Part shown: in pieces, positions 1 to 8,657 of the stretch
How positions within the stretch are numbered: the stretch's first letter is position 1
Layout: the number at the start of each line of letters is the position of its first letter
Source: Peloplasma aerotolerans
GTDB lineage: Bacteria; Bacillota_I; Bacilli_A; Acholeplasmatales; Acholeplasmataceae
Length of the DNA stretch: 51,518 nt
Assembly (NCBI RefSeq): GCF_030012175.1
Contig: NZ_JASCXW010000012.1
Location: forward strand, 1-51,518
Direction of reading: 5' to 3'
The notes under the pieces: model-generated
Told to the model about the DNA's origin: nothing
Database searches by the model: none
What the model saw: the letters and a program-made list of their open reading frames with translations, nothing else
Program-made: the position numbers and the translations under genes

Positions 1-40
1 TATTTAAACTTTTTTGACCTATAATTATCATATTTGGTTA

Positions 41-49
41 TGATATAAT
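41..49 (+). promoter_or_regulatory. extended -10 promoter for the P-loop kinase gene
   Basis: TGATATAAT matches the extended -10 pattern TGnTATAAT about 64 nt before the ATG at 113. A TTGACC at 14-19 lies too far upstream (24-nt spacing) to be a normal -35, so the extended -10 probably carries the activity. A ggggag ribosome site precedes the start. Confidence 0.5.
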
Positions 50-112
50 AAAAAAGGTTATTATCATAAACATATTAAGAAATTATATATAAATAAAAGG
101 GGAGTAGAGTAT

Positions 113-664
113 ATGATTATACTAATATCAGGAGCTACACATACAGGAAAAACATTAATCGCACAAAAACTATTAGAAAAATATAAATACCCATACTTAT
201 CTATAGACCATTTAAAAATGGGACTGATTAGAAGTGGAAATACAGAACTTAAACCAGATAGTACTTTTAATCAACTCACTAAATATTTATGGCCAATCGT
301 AAGAGAAATCATTAAGACTAATATTGAAAACCACCAGCATCTTATTATTGAGGGATGCTATATACCTCATAACTATAAAAAGGATTTTACTGAGTTAGAA
401 TTAAGTCATATCAATATGATATCAATTATTTTTAGTGAAGCATATATTAATAAGAACTATCAACATATCCTTGATTATTCAAGTGTTATTGAGAGTAGAT
501 TATATGATGAAATAAGCAAAAAAAGGATGATAAAAGAAAATTTTGCCAATCATTTAGGATGTAACAAGCATCATATTAGATTTATATACGTAGAAGAAAA
601 ATATGACATTGATTTAATCATTGAAGAAATTTCAGGACTTTTGTCCTTTTCTTTTTATAAATAA
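113..664 (+). CDS. P-loop kinase / AAA-family nucleotide-binding protein
   Basis: This 183-residue protein opens with a Walker A motif, GATHTGKT, at residues 7-14 directly after a first beta strand (MIILIS). That is the layout of small nucleoside, shikimate or Zeta-toxin-like kinases. A later hydrophobic strand ending in EG (LIIEGCYIP, about residue 80) resembles the second strand of adenylate-kinase-like folds. There are no membrane segments. The substrate cannot be read from the sequence; a small-molecule or nucleotide kinase is likely. It stands alone between its own extended -10 promoter and the rsgA promoter. The start at 113 follows a good ggggag ribosome site. Confidence 0.6.
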   Translation: MIILISGATHTGKTLIAQKLLEKYKYPYLSIDHLKMGLIRSGNTELKPDSTFNQLTKYLWPIVREIIKTNIENHQHLIIEGCYIPHNYKKDFTELELSHINMISIIFSEAYINKNYQHILDYSSVIESRLYDEISKKRMIKENFANHLGCNKHHIRFIYVEEKYDIDLIIEEISGLLSFSFYK

Positions 665-681
665 AAATATTCTAATTAATA

Positions 682-710
682 TTTACTTTTTAAGTTAAAT
701 TATGTATAAT
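682..710 (+). promoter_or_regulatory. sigma-A-type promoter of rsgA transcript
   Basis: TTTACT (682-687), 17-nt spacer, TATAAT (705-710). Transcription should begin near 717, giving a leader of about 120 nt before rsgA that includes the small reading frame at 753-812. Confidence 0.6.
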
Positions 711-752
711 CAAAATGTTCGAATAAAACCATAATGAAAGGTGGAATGTTCT

Positions 753-812
753 ATGAAAAATACAATGAATAGCACGACCCAAAAAATGAAGGAGGGCATT
801 TCATGCATCTAA
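753..812 (+). CDS. putative 19-residue leader peptide upstream of rsgA
   Basis: An ATG at 753, preceded by a fair ribosome site (aaaggtgg at 738-745), opens a 19-codon frame ending in TAA at 810-812. Its late codons contain GGAGGG (791-796), complementary to CCCTCC (813-818) just after its stop. CCTCC could alternatively pair with the rsgA ribosome site GGAGG at 829-833. The arrangement resembles a translational attenuator, but this is inference. The frame could also be chance in a structured leader. Confidence 0.35.
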   Translation: MKNTMNSTTQKMKEGISCI

Positions 813-837
813 CCCTCCAAAAATAAACGGAGGTATT

Positions 838-1848
838 ATGGTAGAAACACATTTAGAAAATGTCTCTTTTAACATAGAGAGACTTAAAGAATCAAAAGCA
901 TATGATCCGCTCAAATTAGCAAGAGTCATTAATCAACAAAGAGGTATATACTTAGTTGATTTAGATCATGAGATCATACATGCGAAAGTATCAGGGAAGA
1001 TGATGCATCAAGCTACTGATGTCATGGATTTTCCATCAGTTGGTGATTATGTGATGGTTGAGCAAAATCAAGATACAACCATCATTCATCACATTTTAAA
1101 AAGAAATAGTATACTAGAACGGAAATCAGCAGGTAAAACTGCAGATGCTCAAGTGATTGCTACAAATATTGATTATATCTTGATTTGTATGTCATTAAAC
1201 GAAAACTTTAGTTTAAGAAGATTAGAGCGATACTTATCCATTTCATGGATGAGTGGAGCTATACCTGTTATTGTTTTAACGAAGTTTGATTTATATAACC
1301 CAGCAACAAGAAACTTAGAATTAGTTTATTCAGTTTCATCAGGAGCAGATGTGATTATTACATCTGAATTAATTGAACCTTATTATAATGAACTAGAAAC
1401 TATCATTAAAAAAGGTATGACCTATGCCTTAATTGGTTCATCTGGTGTAGGCAAATCAACAATTATCAATCATTTAATAGGAACAAGGGTTACAGAAACT
1501 AAGGATATCGGATATAAAGACAGAGGAAGACACGTAACGACATCAAGAGAACTCTTTGAGACTAAGGAACATGCTTATATCATTGATACACCAGGTATGA
1601 GAGAACTTCAATTAGATGATGTTGATCTAGCATCAACATTTGATGATATTGAAGCATTAGGAAAATCATGTAAGTTCAATGACTGTAAACATGAAAAAGA
1701 ACCTGGATGTAAAGTCATAGAAGCAATCCAAAATGGAATCATTACAAAAGAACGTTTGAAAAGTTATAAAACACTATTAAAAGAATATGCATATCAAAAG
1801 CGTAGACAAAAACAAAAAGAGAGAAAGTTAATGAAGGCATCAAAATGA
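838..1848 (+). CDS. rsgA: ribosome small-subunit-dependent GTPase A
   Basis: RsgA is a circularly permuted GTPase that checks late maturation of the 30S subunit. The 336-residue protein shows an N-terminal OB-like region, then the G motifs in permuted order: TKFD (G4, near residue 148), GSSGVGKST (G1, near 200), DTPGMRE (G3, near 250). These are followed by the C-terminal zinc-binding cluster CKFNDCKHEKEPGC. Length matches the family. The ribosome site is GGAGG at 829-833, five bases before the ATG. The upstream leader may regulate translation. A strong hairpin follows the gene. Confidence 0.95.
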   Translation: MVETHLENVSFNIERLKESKAYDPLKLARVINQQRGIYLVDLDHEIIHAKVSGKMMHQATDVMDFPSVGDYVMVEQNQDTTIIHHILKRNSILERKSAGKTADAQVIATNIDYILICMSLNENFSLRRLERYLSISWMSGAIPVIVLTKFDLYNPATRNLELVYSVSSGADVIITSELIEPYYNELETIIKKGMTYALIGSSGVGKSTIINHLIGTRVTETKDIGYKDRGRHVTTSRELFETKEHAYIIDTPGMRELQLDDVDLASTFDDIEALGKSCKFNDCKHEKEPGCKVIEAIQNGIITKERLKSYKTLLKEYAYQKRRQKQKERKLMKASK

Positions 1849-1895
1849 TAGATAGTGTGCTATTAATGAGTATGATTCAATAATTTAAGAGACAA

Positions 1896-1930
1896 ACCTC
1901 CATCTCATGAAATAGATGGAGGTATTCTTA
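1896..1930 (+). terminator. intrinsic terminator after rsgA
   Basis: A 10-bp perfect stem, ACCTCCATCT (1896-1905) with AGATGGAGGT (1914-1923), has an 8-nt loop and is followed by a short T-rich stretch. The T-run is weak, but the stem is strong and sits just past the rsgA stop. Confidence 0.65.
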
Positions 1931-2070
1931 TTAAAATTAATGAATAGAATATGGAAAAAAGTAAAATTTAATAACTCAAAAAAAGACCAAAAAAATTTTT
2001 TTGGATTTTATTTCGGATTTGTTTTATAGTAATAGATATAAAATATAATGAAAAGAAGTAGGTGAAAAAA

Positions 2071-2295
2071 ATGTTAGGTAGATTAAAAAATGTATTGGAT
2101 AACATTGGTCCAGGTGTTCATGATGTGTGTTATTTGGATTGTGATGGTGAAGTTATGACAAGTGAAGATTTGATGTATTTTGGATTCGATGAAATTCTAG
2201 TCATCAGTAAATCTGAAAATGTTGTTTCAACACCAGAGTGGAGAATTATCAATCTTCATTTAGATGTAAAGAAATATAGTTCAGTCAAGCATTGA
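2071..2295 (+). CDS. small hypothetical protein
   Basis: A 74-residue soluble protein I do not recognise. It is fairly acidic in the middle (CYLDCDGEVMTSEDL) and ends in a predicted strand (WRIINLHLDVKKY). The ATG at 2071 is chosen because AAGTAGGTG lies at the right distance upstream; a GTG at 2062 would sit inside that ribosome site. A perfect terminator hairpin follows the stop closely, supporting a real monocistronic gene. No membrane segment or known motif was seen. Confidence 0.6.
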   Translation: MLGRLKNVLDNIGPGVHDVCYLDCDGEVMTSEDLMYFGFDEILVISKSENVVSTPEWRIINLHLDVKKYSSVKH

Positions 2296-2300
2296 GAGAA

Positions 2301-2330
2301 ACACCTGACTTCAGGTGTTTTTTTTCTTTC
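2301..2330 (+). terminator. intrinsic terminator
   Basis: A perfect 8-bp stem, ACACCTGA (2301-2308) with TCAGGTGT (2311-2318), is followed by a long T-run. It is one of the clearest terminators in the window. Confidence 0.9.
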
Positions 2331-2493
2331 TAAGTCCATTTAATGATTTTATTTGATTGATTATCAATATAGCATCTAAAATGTCAAAACATCAAAATTG
2401 TAAGGCTAATATGGTCAAAAAAATGGTATACTAAATGAATGATTCAATCGATAAATAATACTCTTTAACAATAATAGAAAAATGAGGTCAATT

Positions 2494-3198
2494 ATGCAAA
2501 ATAGTAAATCAAAAATAGCTTTATATTTGAGTATTAGGATTATATTAATGGTTATACTACAAGGAATTACTTATTTGATTCTATTTCAAAAGGAACAAGC
2601 ATTTGAACTTTCAGGGTATTATTGGGCTATACATATTACAATAGTCAATATATTGTTGATTACGATGATGATTATTATATTGAAGAAAAGTAATGAAAGT
2701 TATTTTAATTTCTTCAAACAAATGAACAAAAAGAATACTATTTATTTCTTAAAGATATTAATACCTATAATTGTAGTAGCTATGCTACCCAATATATTGC
2801 TATCATTATGGTTATATCAAGATCCACAAATTGGAACAAAGTTTTTATTAGGAAGTATTCCATTGTTTTTCATGATTATCAATATGACTGTTTTTCCAAT
2901 ATTACAAGGTTTAGTTGAATTACCATTTTATTTCTCATTCATTATGCCAAGACTACAAAAAATATCTACAAGGAAATGGATTTATGTTGGTTTACCAGTA
3001 TTTTTCTTAAGCATTCAACATGCTTTTATGCCTTTAAGATTCGATTTCATATATGTTATTTATAGAAGTTTGATGTTTTTTCCTTTTGCTTTATTGATTG
3101 GTATTTTGATTCACAAGAAACCAATGATGTTACCTTATTTAGTAATATTACATATCTTGATGAATGCATCACTATTTATGATGTATTTTATGAACTGA
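2494..3198 (+). CDS. CPBP-like (CAAX protease/bacteriocin-processing) membrane protein
   Basis: A 234-residue integral membrane protein with about six hydrophobic segments. Three patterns match the CPBP intramembrane protease order: VELPFY (first motif, normally EExxxR), SIQHAF (FxxxH-like second motif) and HILMN (HxxxN third motif). The first motif has only one of the two Glu residues and no Arg at the usual place, so catalysis is uncertain. The start at 2494 is chosen because TGAGGT (2483-2488) is a good ribosome site; the ATG at 2482 overlaps that site. It is monocistronic. Confidence 0.55.
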   Translation: MQNSKSKIALYLSIRIILMVILQGITYLILFQKEQAFELSGYYWAIHITIVNILLITMMIIILKKSNESYFNFFKQMNKKNTIYFLKILIPIIVVAMLPNILLSLWLYQDPQIGTKFLLGSIPLFFMIINMTVFPILQGLVELPFYFSFIMPRLQKISTRKWIYVGLPVFFLSIQHAFMPLRFDFIYVIYRSLMFFPFALLIGILIHKKPMMLPYLVILHILMNASLFMMYFMN

Positions 3199-3374
3199 CG
3201 ATGAAACTACTCAAACTAATGCAGTCGAATCAAGTGAATATAAATAATGTGTACATTTAGAATAGAATGAAATATCAACAAAGAATACCTAGATATCTTA
3301 ATTCAGTTAGTATCCATTATATATTGTCTATATAAGTTAAAAATGTTATTATTATAAGTGATAAAGGTGAACAA

Positions 3375-6320
3375 ATGAATATATCAGAACATCAAATAAG
3401 ATTTTTAACAAATAAATCCTCAAGATCTTTTTATCACGAATTGAAGGAAGCTCTCAAATCATGCAACCGATTTTACTTCTCGGTTGCTTTTATTCATAAT
3501 TCAGCAATGAGTATATTGTCAAAAGAACTTAAAGATTTCAATGAAAGCAGCAAAGTAGGAAAAATAATAACAACTAATTATATGAATGGAACTGATCCAG
3601 AAGCACTAGAGACTCTGCTTAAATATAATAATATTGAAACAAGAATATATAAAACCGGAGTAAATGAACATCGGAATGGATTCCATACTAAAGGTTATCT
3701 CTTTGATATGGGTGATTTTATAAAAATCTATATAGGTTCGTCCAATTTAAGCCAAAGTGCTCTAAAGACTAATCAAGAATGGAATTTATCTGTAATTTCA
3801 AAAACTGATCATCTATTTAAAGATATAAAAGAAGAATTCGACTTATTGTGGAATGAATCAGAACCTTTAAATCATGCCTTTATACAAGAGTATAAGTTAG
3901 AACATAAAAAAACAGGTAATGATTATGATAAACAATTGTTTAATCAAATTGTAGCTTTTCTAAAGCAAACAGAGGGACATAGGTTTTTCAAAGATTTATC
4001 TGATTTTGCAAATATTGATGAAGAAGAATTAAAAAACAAATTGAATTTGAGTCGTTCATCCATACCAACGCCAAATATGATGCAGGAACAAGCTGTTGAA
4101 AGATTACAAACCTTAAGATATCAAGGAGAATCAAAAGCACTTGTTATAGCAGCAACAGGTACGGGGAAGACTTTTTTAGCAGCATTTGATGCATTGCAAG
4201 TAAAACCTAAAAGAGTGTTATTTATTGTTCATAGGGAAAAAATACTAAAAGAAGCACTAAGAACATTCAAACTTATTCATCCAGAAAAACAGATGGGTAT
4301 TTTGACAGGCAACACAAAATCATTTGATCAAGACTATATATTTGCTTCAAATACAATGATGAGCAAAAAAGAGGTTTTAGAACATTATGATAAAGAAGCA
4401 TTTGACTATATTATTATTGACGAAGCACACCGTTCTGCTGCAAGTACATATCAAAAGATTTTAAATTACTTTAAGCCTAAATTTTTATTGGGTATGACAG
4501 CAACTCCAGAAAGAACTGATGCGTTAAGCATTTTCAAATTGTATGACCACAATATTGCAGTCGAAATCAGATTAAGAGAAGCATTAAATCATAACCTAGT
4601 AGTGCCATTTCACTATTTTGGTATCAATGATATACAAACGGATTTAAGTGATGTAAAACTAACTGACATAGATAAACTAGCGGAAAAACTTAACATCAAA
4701 ACCAGAGTTGACTTAATTATAGAAAGCATTGAAGACTATACGATATCGGGTAGAAAAAGAAAAGCATTAGGATTTTGTGTGAATATCAAGCACGCTAAGT
4801 ATATGGCTGAGGAGTTTAATAACAAGGGATATCCCTCGTTATATTTATTTAGTGAAAACGATGAGATAGAAAGAGATAAAGCAATTGAAAGACTAGAAGA
4901 CGAAAACGATCCATTATCTTATATATTCACTATTGGAATATTTAATGAAGGTATTGATATTCCGAGTCTAAATTTGATATTGATGTTAAGACCTACAGAA
5001 TCTCCTATTATTTTTACTCAACAATTGGGGAGAGGGCTAAGACATTATCAAAACAAGGAGTATTTAACAGTCCTAGATTTTATAGGTAATCACAATAAAA
5101 CATTTTTGTTACCAATCGCATTAGCTGGTGATAAATCATATGACAAAGAAGACTTAACTTTAATGACAAAAAGAGATTTTTTTGATATACCAGGAGATAC
5201 ATTCATTAGACTAGATGAAATCTCGAAGCAGAGAATCTTAAGTCAATTAGAATCTGTTAATTTTAATGAAATCAAATATTTAAAAGAAGCATATCAGGAA
5301 GTTAAACTGAATATGTTTATACAGGAAGACAAATTATACGATTATCCAATGATAACGCAATTTAGCTTAGACGGGATTGATCCAGTAAGAATGATTGATA
5401 AGAAAGGATCATATCTTAAATTTGTTTCTGATATTGAAAATGATGACTCACTTAATAAAATAATAAATGATACGGAAAAATATAGTTTTATTAAGTTTTT
5501 CGACTATCAGTTGCCGATTAAAAGAGTATATGAATATGCCATTATAAGAACATTGCTTGATCAAAAATCGTTAACAAAACTTGAGTTACTTGATTATTTA
5601 AGAAAATATATAGAGTCACCTAATTTAAAAGATCTTGATCATGCAATCGGATATTTAAACCACTTATATTTTTCTGTTACAGAAACCAATAAGTTTGGTA
5701 AACCAATTAAATTGGAAAACAATATCGTTTCCTTAAATGATATATTTAAAAAAAATCTTACTGATAAATTGTTTAGTGATTTCATTGATCATACAATCGA
5801 TTATGGATTACTAAGATATATGAATGAGTTTGGATATCATAATTACGGATATCCTTTTCTGAAACCATATCACACATATAATAAGGTTGATATTCCGCAT
5901 CTGGCTCGTTTTGATAAAATTTTTCAAGGCATGCTAATGAGTGGATTGATCAAAATTAAAAACCATTTTTATCTATTTGTCAATCTGAATAAAATAGCAG
6001 TAAAAGAGAGTATCGATTATGCAGACCATTTTGATAGCAGATCTGTTTTTCAATGGGAGTCGCCAAATTCAACAAGTCAATTAAGTCCTGTGGGTCAGGA
6101 TTTAATCCATCATCAAGAAAGAAATATTAAAATACATTTGCTAGTTAGAAAGTTTGCAAGTGATCAAAGTGTAAATAAAGGATATAGTACAGAGTTGACA
6201 TATTTAGGAACAATGAATGTTATGAGTTATGAAAATAATAAACCAATTCGATTTAAATTCAAACTAGAGCAAAGTGTTCCAGAACCAATATACATTAAAT
6301 TAACTGAGGTTGAAGAATGA
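3375..6320 (+). CDS. PLD-nuclease / DEAH helicase / DUF3427-type protein
   Basis: This 981-residue protein has a modular layout. The N-terminus carries a phospholipase-D-type nuclease motif, H104-x-K106-x4-D111 followed by IGSSNLS. A superfamily 2 helicase core follows: Walker A AATGTGKT (residues 259-266), DEAH (349-352), GMTATPER, and motif VI QQLGRGLRH. The C-terminal third resembles DUF3427. Such proteins occur widely in Firmicutes and often near DNA-repair or defence genes; their substrate is not established. The gene overlaps the Nudix gene downstream by four bases (ATGA), so the two are probably co-translated. The ribosome site AAAGGTG precedes the ATG. The calls rest on motifs. Confidence 0.85.
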   Translation: MNISEHQIRFLTNKSSRSFYHELKEALKSCNRFYFSVAFIHNSAMSILSKELKDFNESSKVGKIITTNYMNGTDPEALETLLKYNNIETRIYKTGVNEHRNGFHTKGYLFDMGDFIKIYIGSSNLSQSALKTNQEWNLSVISKTDHLFKDIKEEFDLLWNESEPLNHAFIQEYKLEHKKTGNDYDKQLFNQIVAFLKQTEGHRFFKDLSDFANIDEEELKNKLNLSRSSIPTPNMMQEQAVERLQTLRYQGESKALVIAATGTGKTFLAAFDALQVKPKRVLFIVHREKILKEALRTFKLIHPEKQMGILTGNTKSFDQDYIFASNTMMSKKEVLEHYDKEAFDYIIIDEAHRSAASTYQKILNYFKPKFLLGMTATPERTDALSIFKLYDHNIAVEIRLREALNHNLVVPFHYFGINDIQTDLSDVKLTDIDKLAEKLNIKTRVDLIIESIEDYTISGRKRKALGFCVNIKHAKYMAEEFNNKGYPSLYLFSENDEIERDKAIERLEDENDPLSYIFTIGIFNEGIDIPSLNLILMLRPTESPIIFTQQLGRGLRHYQNKEYLTVLDFIGNHNKTFLLPIALAGDKSYDKEDLTLMTKRDFFDIPGDTFIRLDEISKQRILSQLESVNFNEIKYLKEAYQEVKLNMFIQEDKLYDYPMITQFSLDGIDPVRMIDKKGSYLKFVSDIENDDSLNKIINDTEKYSFIKFFDYQLPIKRVYEYAIIRTLLDQKSLTKLELLDYLRKYIESPNLKDLDHAIGYLNHLYFSVTETNKFGKPIKLENNIVSLNDIFKKNLTDKLFSDFIDHTIDYGLLRYMNEFGYHNYGYPFLKPYHTYNKVDIPHLARFDKIFQGMLMSGLIKIKNHFYLFVNLNKIAVKESIDYADHFDSRSVFQWESPNSTSQLSPVGQDLIHHQERNIKIHLLVRKFASDQSVNKGYSTELTYLGTMNVMSYENNKPIRFKFKLEQSVPEPIYIKLTEVEE

Positions 6321-6712
6321 AAAAGCACATAGAAGTAGTTGCAGCAATCATTAGGAAAGATAATAAAGTATTCTGTGCTCAGAGAGCAGATAAAGGTGAG
6401 TTAGCCAAGAAATGGGAATTTCCTGGAGGGAAAATTGAAGTTGGTGAAACGCATCAGCAAGCATTGATTAGAGAGATCAAAGAAGAGTTAAATGCTGATA
6501 TAGTTGTTAATGATTTTTTATTAACAGTTAACCATGAGTATCAAACGTTTTACTTAACGATGCATTGTTATGAATGTGTGGTTGTATCAGGGGAGCTAAC
6601 AATTAATGAACATTTAGATTCAAAATGGTTAATGATTGAAGAAATGTATGAGTATGATTTTGCACAAGCAGACATGCCAGTTATTAATCACATGTTAGTT
6701 GATAACAAATAA
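6317..6712 (+). CDS. Nudix hydrolase, MutT/CTP pyrophosphohydrolase type
   Basis: A 131-residue protein with a complete Nudix box, GGKIEVGETHQQALIREI followed by KEEL (roughly residues 36-58), matching Gx5Ex7REUxEExGU. The N-terminus (VVAAIIRKDNKVFCAQR) matches the MutT/NudG branch that hydrolyses damaged or modified (d)NTPs. It is translationally coupled to the helicase gene through a four-base overlap, which suggests a joint role in nucleic-acid quality control or defence. The exact substrate is unknown. Confidence 0.88.
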   Translation: MKKHIEVVAAIIRKDNKVFCAQRADKGELAKKWEFPGGKIEVGETHQQALIREIKEELNADIVVNDFLLTVNHEYQTFYLTMHCYECVVVSGELTINEHLDSKWLMIEEMYEYDFAQADMPVINHMLVDNK

Positions 6713-6799
6713 CTTTAGAGCATTTGTCAAATAGATACAATTTTAGGACGTTCAAATATTGCACATGTAGAGGTTCATTTTATTTATTGGGGGAAAGCC

Positions 6800-8101
6800 A
6801 TGAAAATAGATAATCATTATGTTCCTAAGCTGATATTAAGAAGATTTAATGAAAGAATAAATACTTTCAATATATCTACAAATAAATTAACGATTAACAC
6901 AAGTCTGAAGAAGGCTTTTTCTAGTAAGTTGCTATATAGCCAGGAAATTGAGGATTTATTTAATTTCAAAATCGAAAATGAGTTTGCAAAGATACTGGAT
7001 TCAAAGATTTTAATTGATTCGGAAGAGATTATATTATCAAGAACCGAGTTAGCCATAACTAAAAAGTTTCTTTTATTAGCAATGATGAGAACAGTTGACG
7101 GAGAGTCGTTAATGCGGCACATGAAAGATGAGATTGCAAAAGTATTAAAAAAAACTATTAATTTTGAAGAGCAAAATGTTGGAGATATAACACCATTTGA
7201 TTATTGGATGCAAACAATAAAATGTATACTGGAGTCCTCAGACCTAATCAATGTAAGAAATCACCCATTAGCAACTAACACCGCAGTTAAGTGGGCGACA
7301 ATATTTAATGCTGGATACCTATCTGTTTGGGACAGCAGTGATACAGGTGAAGATTTTATTGTAATAGACAATGGAATGACTTCAGAGCATGAATCAACAA
7401 GATTTATACCTCCCATGAACAATGATGTAATAAAAAGAGGTTATATGTTGGGACAAACTATTTATGCTGAAAATATTAGTGAGGAACAAAAATATATATG
7501 TATTATGAACTATAAAGATATAATGTTTTCAAATGATTTCATGACAGAAAATTTTTATTTATTCTCTATTACTAGGAATAGAACGCTTGTTTTGATAAAT
7601 CCTTTTTATAGATTGTATGATAAAAGCGAGTATGAAGGAACAAATCATTTACCTGTTCCAGATATCTGGCCAACTAAAATTAAAGATAAATCTCTTTTCC
7701 TTAAGAATAAATTTAAGTATGTGAATGGTATTGTAGAAACATTGAAAGGGAAGATTGATGCAAAAGATTTATATATATATCCTGTAAGAAAAATGAAGTT
7801 GGAGGATGTTATTTACGTCAATTGTTTGAGTTTTGATAGAATCCATCAAGTGCTAGGGTTTAGTGATTCAGCAAGAGTTAGGAGAAGTTTATCAGTTTAC
7901 TCAATAGTAAAAGGTCTCAATAATTATGATGGATTAATTAAAATTATCGAAGAATTAGGTAATCCAATCATATTAAATGATAACGTAAAAAAAATAGCTG
8001 GTCATATAGCACCTAAAGTAGTTGTTTACGGTTCTCGAGAAAAAGAGTATATTGATAATTACTTGCGATTAAGAGAAACAAATAAAAACAATTTTACATA
8101 A
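6800..8101 (+). CDS. DUF4238 domain protein
   Basis: The 433-residue protein begins MKIDNHYVPKLILRRF. The conserved start of DUF4238 is an HYVP motif followed by a run to RF, so the assignment is fairly good. No membrane segments or catalytic motif are obvious. The family has no established biochemical role; members are scattered in accessory DNA. It lies between the helicase/Nudix pair and the QueC-like operon on the same strand. A perfect hairpin overlaps its stop codon, suggesting a separate transcript. The ribosome site is ggggg before the ATG at 6800. Confidence 0.7.
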   Translation: MKIDNHYVPKLILRRFNERINTFNISTNKLTINTSLKKAFSSKLLYSQEIEDLFNFKIENEFAKILDSKILIDSEEIILSRTELAITKKFLLLAMMRTVDGESLMRHMKDEIAKVLKKTINFEEQNVGDITPFDYWMQTIKCILESSDLINVRNHPLATNTAVKWATIFNAGYLSVWDSSDTGEDFIVIDNGMTSEHESTRFIPPMNNDVIKRGYMLGQTIYAENISEEQKYICIMNYKDIMFSNDFMTENFYLFSITRNRTLVLINPFYRLYDKSEYEGTNHLPVPDIWPTKIKDKSLFLKNKFKYVNGIVETLKGKIDAKDLYIYPVRKMKLEDVIYVNCLSFDRIHQVLGFSDSARVRRSLSVYSIVKGLNNYDGLIKIIEELGNPIILNDNVKKIAGHIAPKVVVYGSREKEYIDNYLRLRETNKNNFT

Positions 8102-8121
8102 TAATCATTTTGATTATTATG
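8097..8121 (+). terminator. hairpin over the stop codon of the DUF4238 gene
   Basis: CATAATAATCA (8097-8107) and TGATTATTATG (8111-8121) form a perfect 11-bp stem with a three-base loop. The following T-run is poor (gatttt), so it could be a weak terminator or mRNA end protection. Confidence 0.45.
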
Positions 8122-8191
8122 GATTTTAGGAAAAAGTATCAAATAGAAGTGTTTAAAATTGATAAATCAATTCGTTTTTTGAATTACAAAC

Positions 8192-8220
8192 TTATTTTTT
8201 AAAAAAAAGAAAAGTATAAT
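8192..8220 (+). promoter_or_regulatory. probable promoter of the QueC-like operon
   Basis: TATAAT at 8215-8220 lies 92 nt before the operon's first ATG. The -35 region is weak (TTATTT at 8192-8197), and an A8 tract fills much of the spacer. A second TATAAT at 8286-8291 is too close to the ribosome site to be the only promoter. Confidence 0.4.
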
Positions 8221-8312
8221 ATATCATGGTATTTTTAGGACATATACGCCATACACATTAAATAAACAATGTGGGATAATAAATTTATAATAGTATGAAA
8301 AGGAGAAAAATT

Positions 8313-8657
8313 ATGGGAAGTACAGGAACTGGAAGTTTTGGTAATTATTCGAAAAGTGAAAAAGATGTGTGTCCAGAAGAAGTTTACTTTGTAATTGAAG
8401 ATTTTGATGTTTCGGAGTATAAAACTGAGCAAGGAATACCAGAGGTGGGACAAAAAGTATTCATCTTTTCAGAACTAGTAGAAAAAAGACTTGTTGTCGT
8501 CGAGGAAGAAACAGAGCTCATGTTAGGAAACGTACCAACAGAACATAATTATTTATTTCATTCATGTATTGAAAAAGGAAAGCAATATAAAGGCGAAATT
8601 ATCAATGTTGATGAGAATCTTATAACTCAAATAATGGTTAAGCTAAATGTCGAATAA
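8313..8657 (+). CDS. small protein with conserved-looking N-terminal GSTGTGSFGNY motif
   Basis: A 114-residue protein starting MGSTGTGSFGNY. ATG 8313 is chosen over ATG 8295 because AAAGGAG (8298-8304) is an excellent ribosome site for it. Glycine at position 2 means Met would normally be removed, exposing an N-terminal Gly. The rest is predicted beta-rich (VGQKVFIFSELVEKRLVVV, then GNVPTEHNYLFHSCIEKGKQ), faintly like a small barrel of HIRAN type (weak). It overlaps the next gene by 11 bases. In Qat and type IV CBASS systems, QueC-like enzymes have been reported to act on partner-protein N-termini. By analogy this protein may be the substrate of the QueC-like enzyme encoded two genes downstream (inference). 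Confidence 0.75.
   Translation: MGSTGTGSFGNYSKSEKDVCPEEVYFVIEDFDVSEYKTEQGIPEVGQKVFIFSELVEKRLVVVEEETELMLGNVPTEHNYLFHSCIEKGKQYKGEIINVDENLITQIMVKLNVE

Noticed and set aside
14-49. TTGACC...TATAAT as a standard promoter
   Set aside because: The 24-nt spacing is too long; the extended -10 element is the better explanation.
8235-8453. minus-strand 72-codon frame opposite the small GSTGTGSFGNY gene
   Set aside because: It is a shadow of the real plus-strand gene and has no supporting signals.
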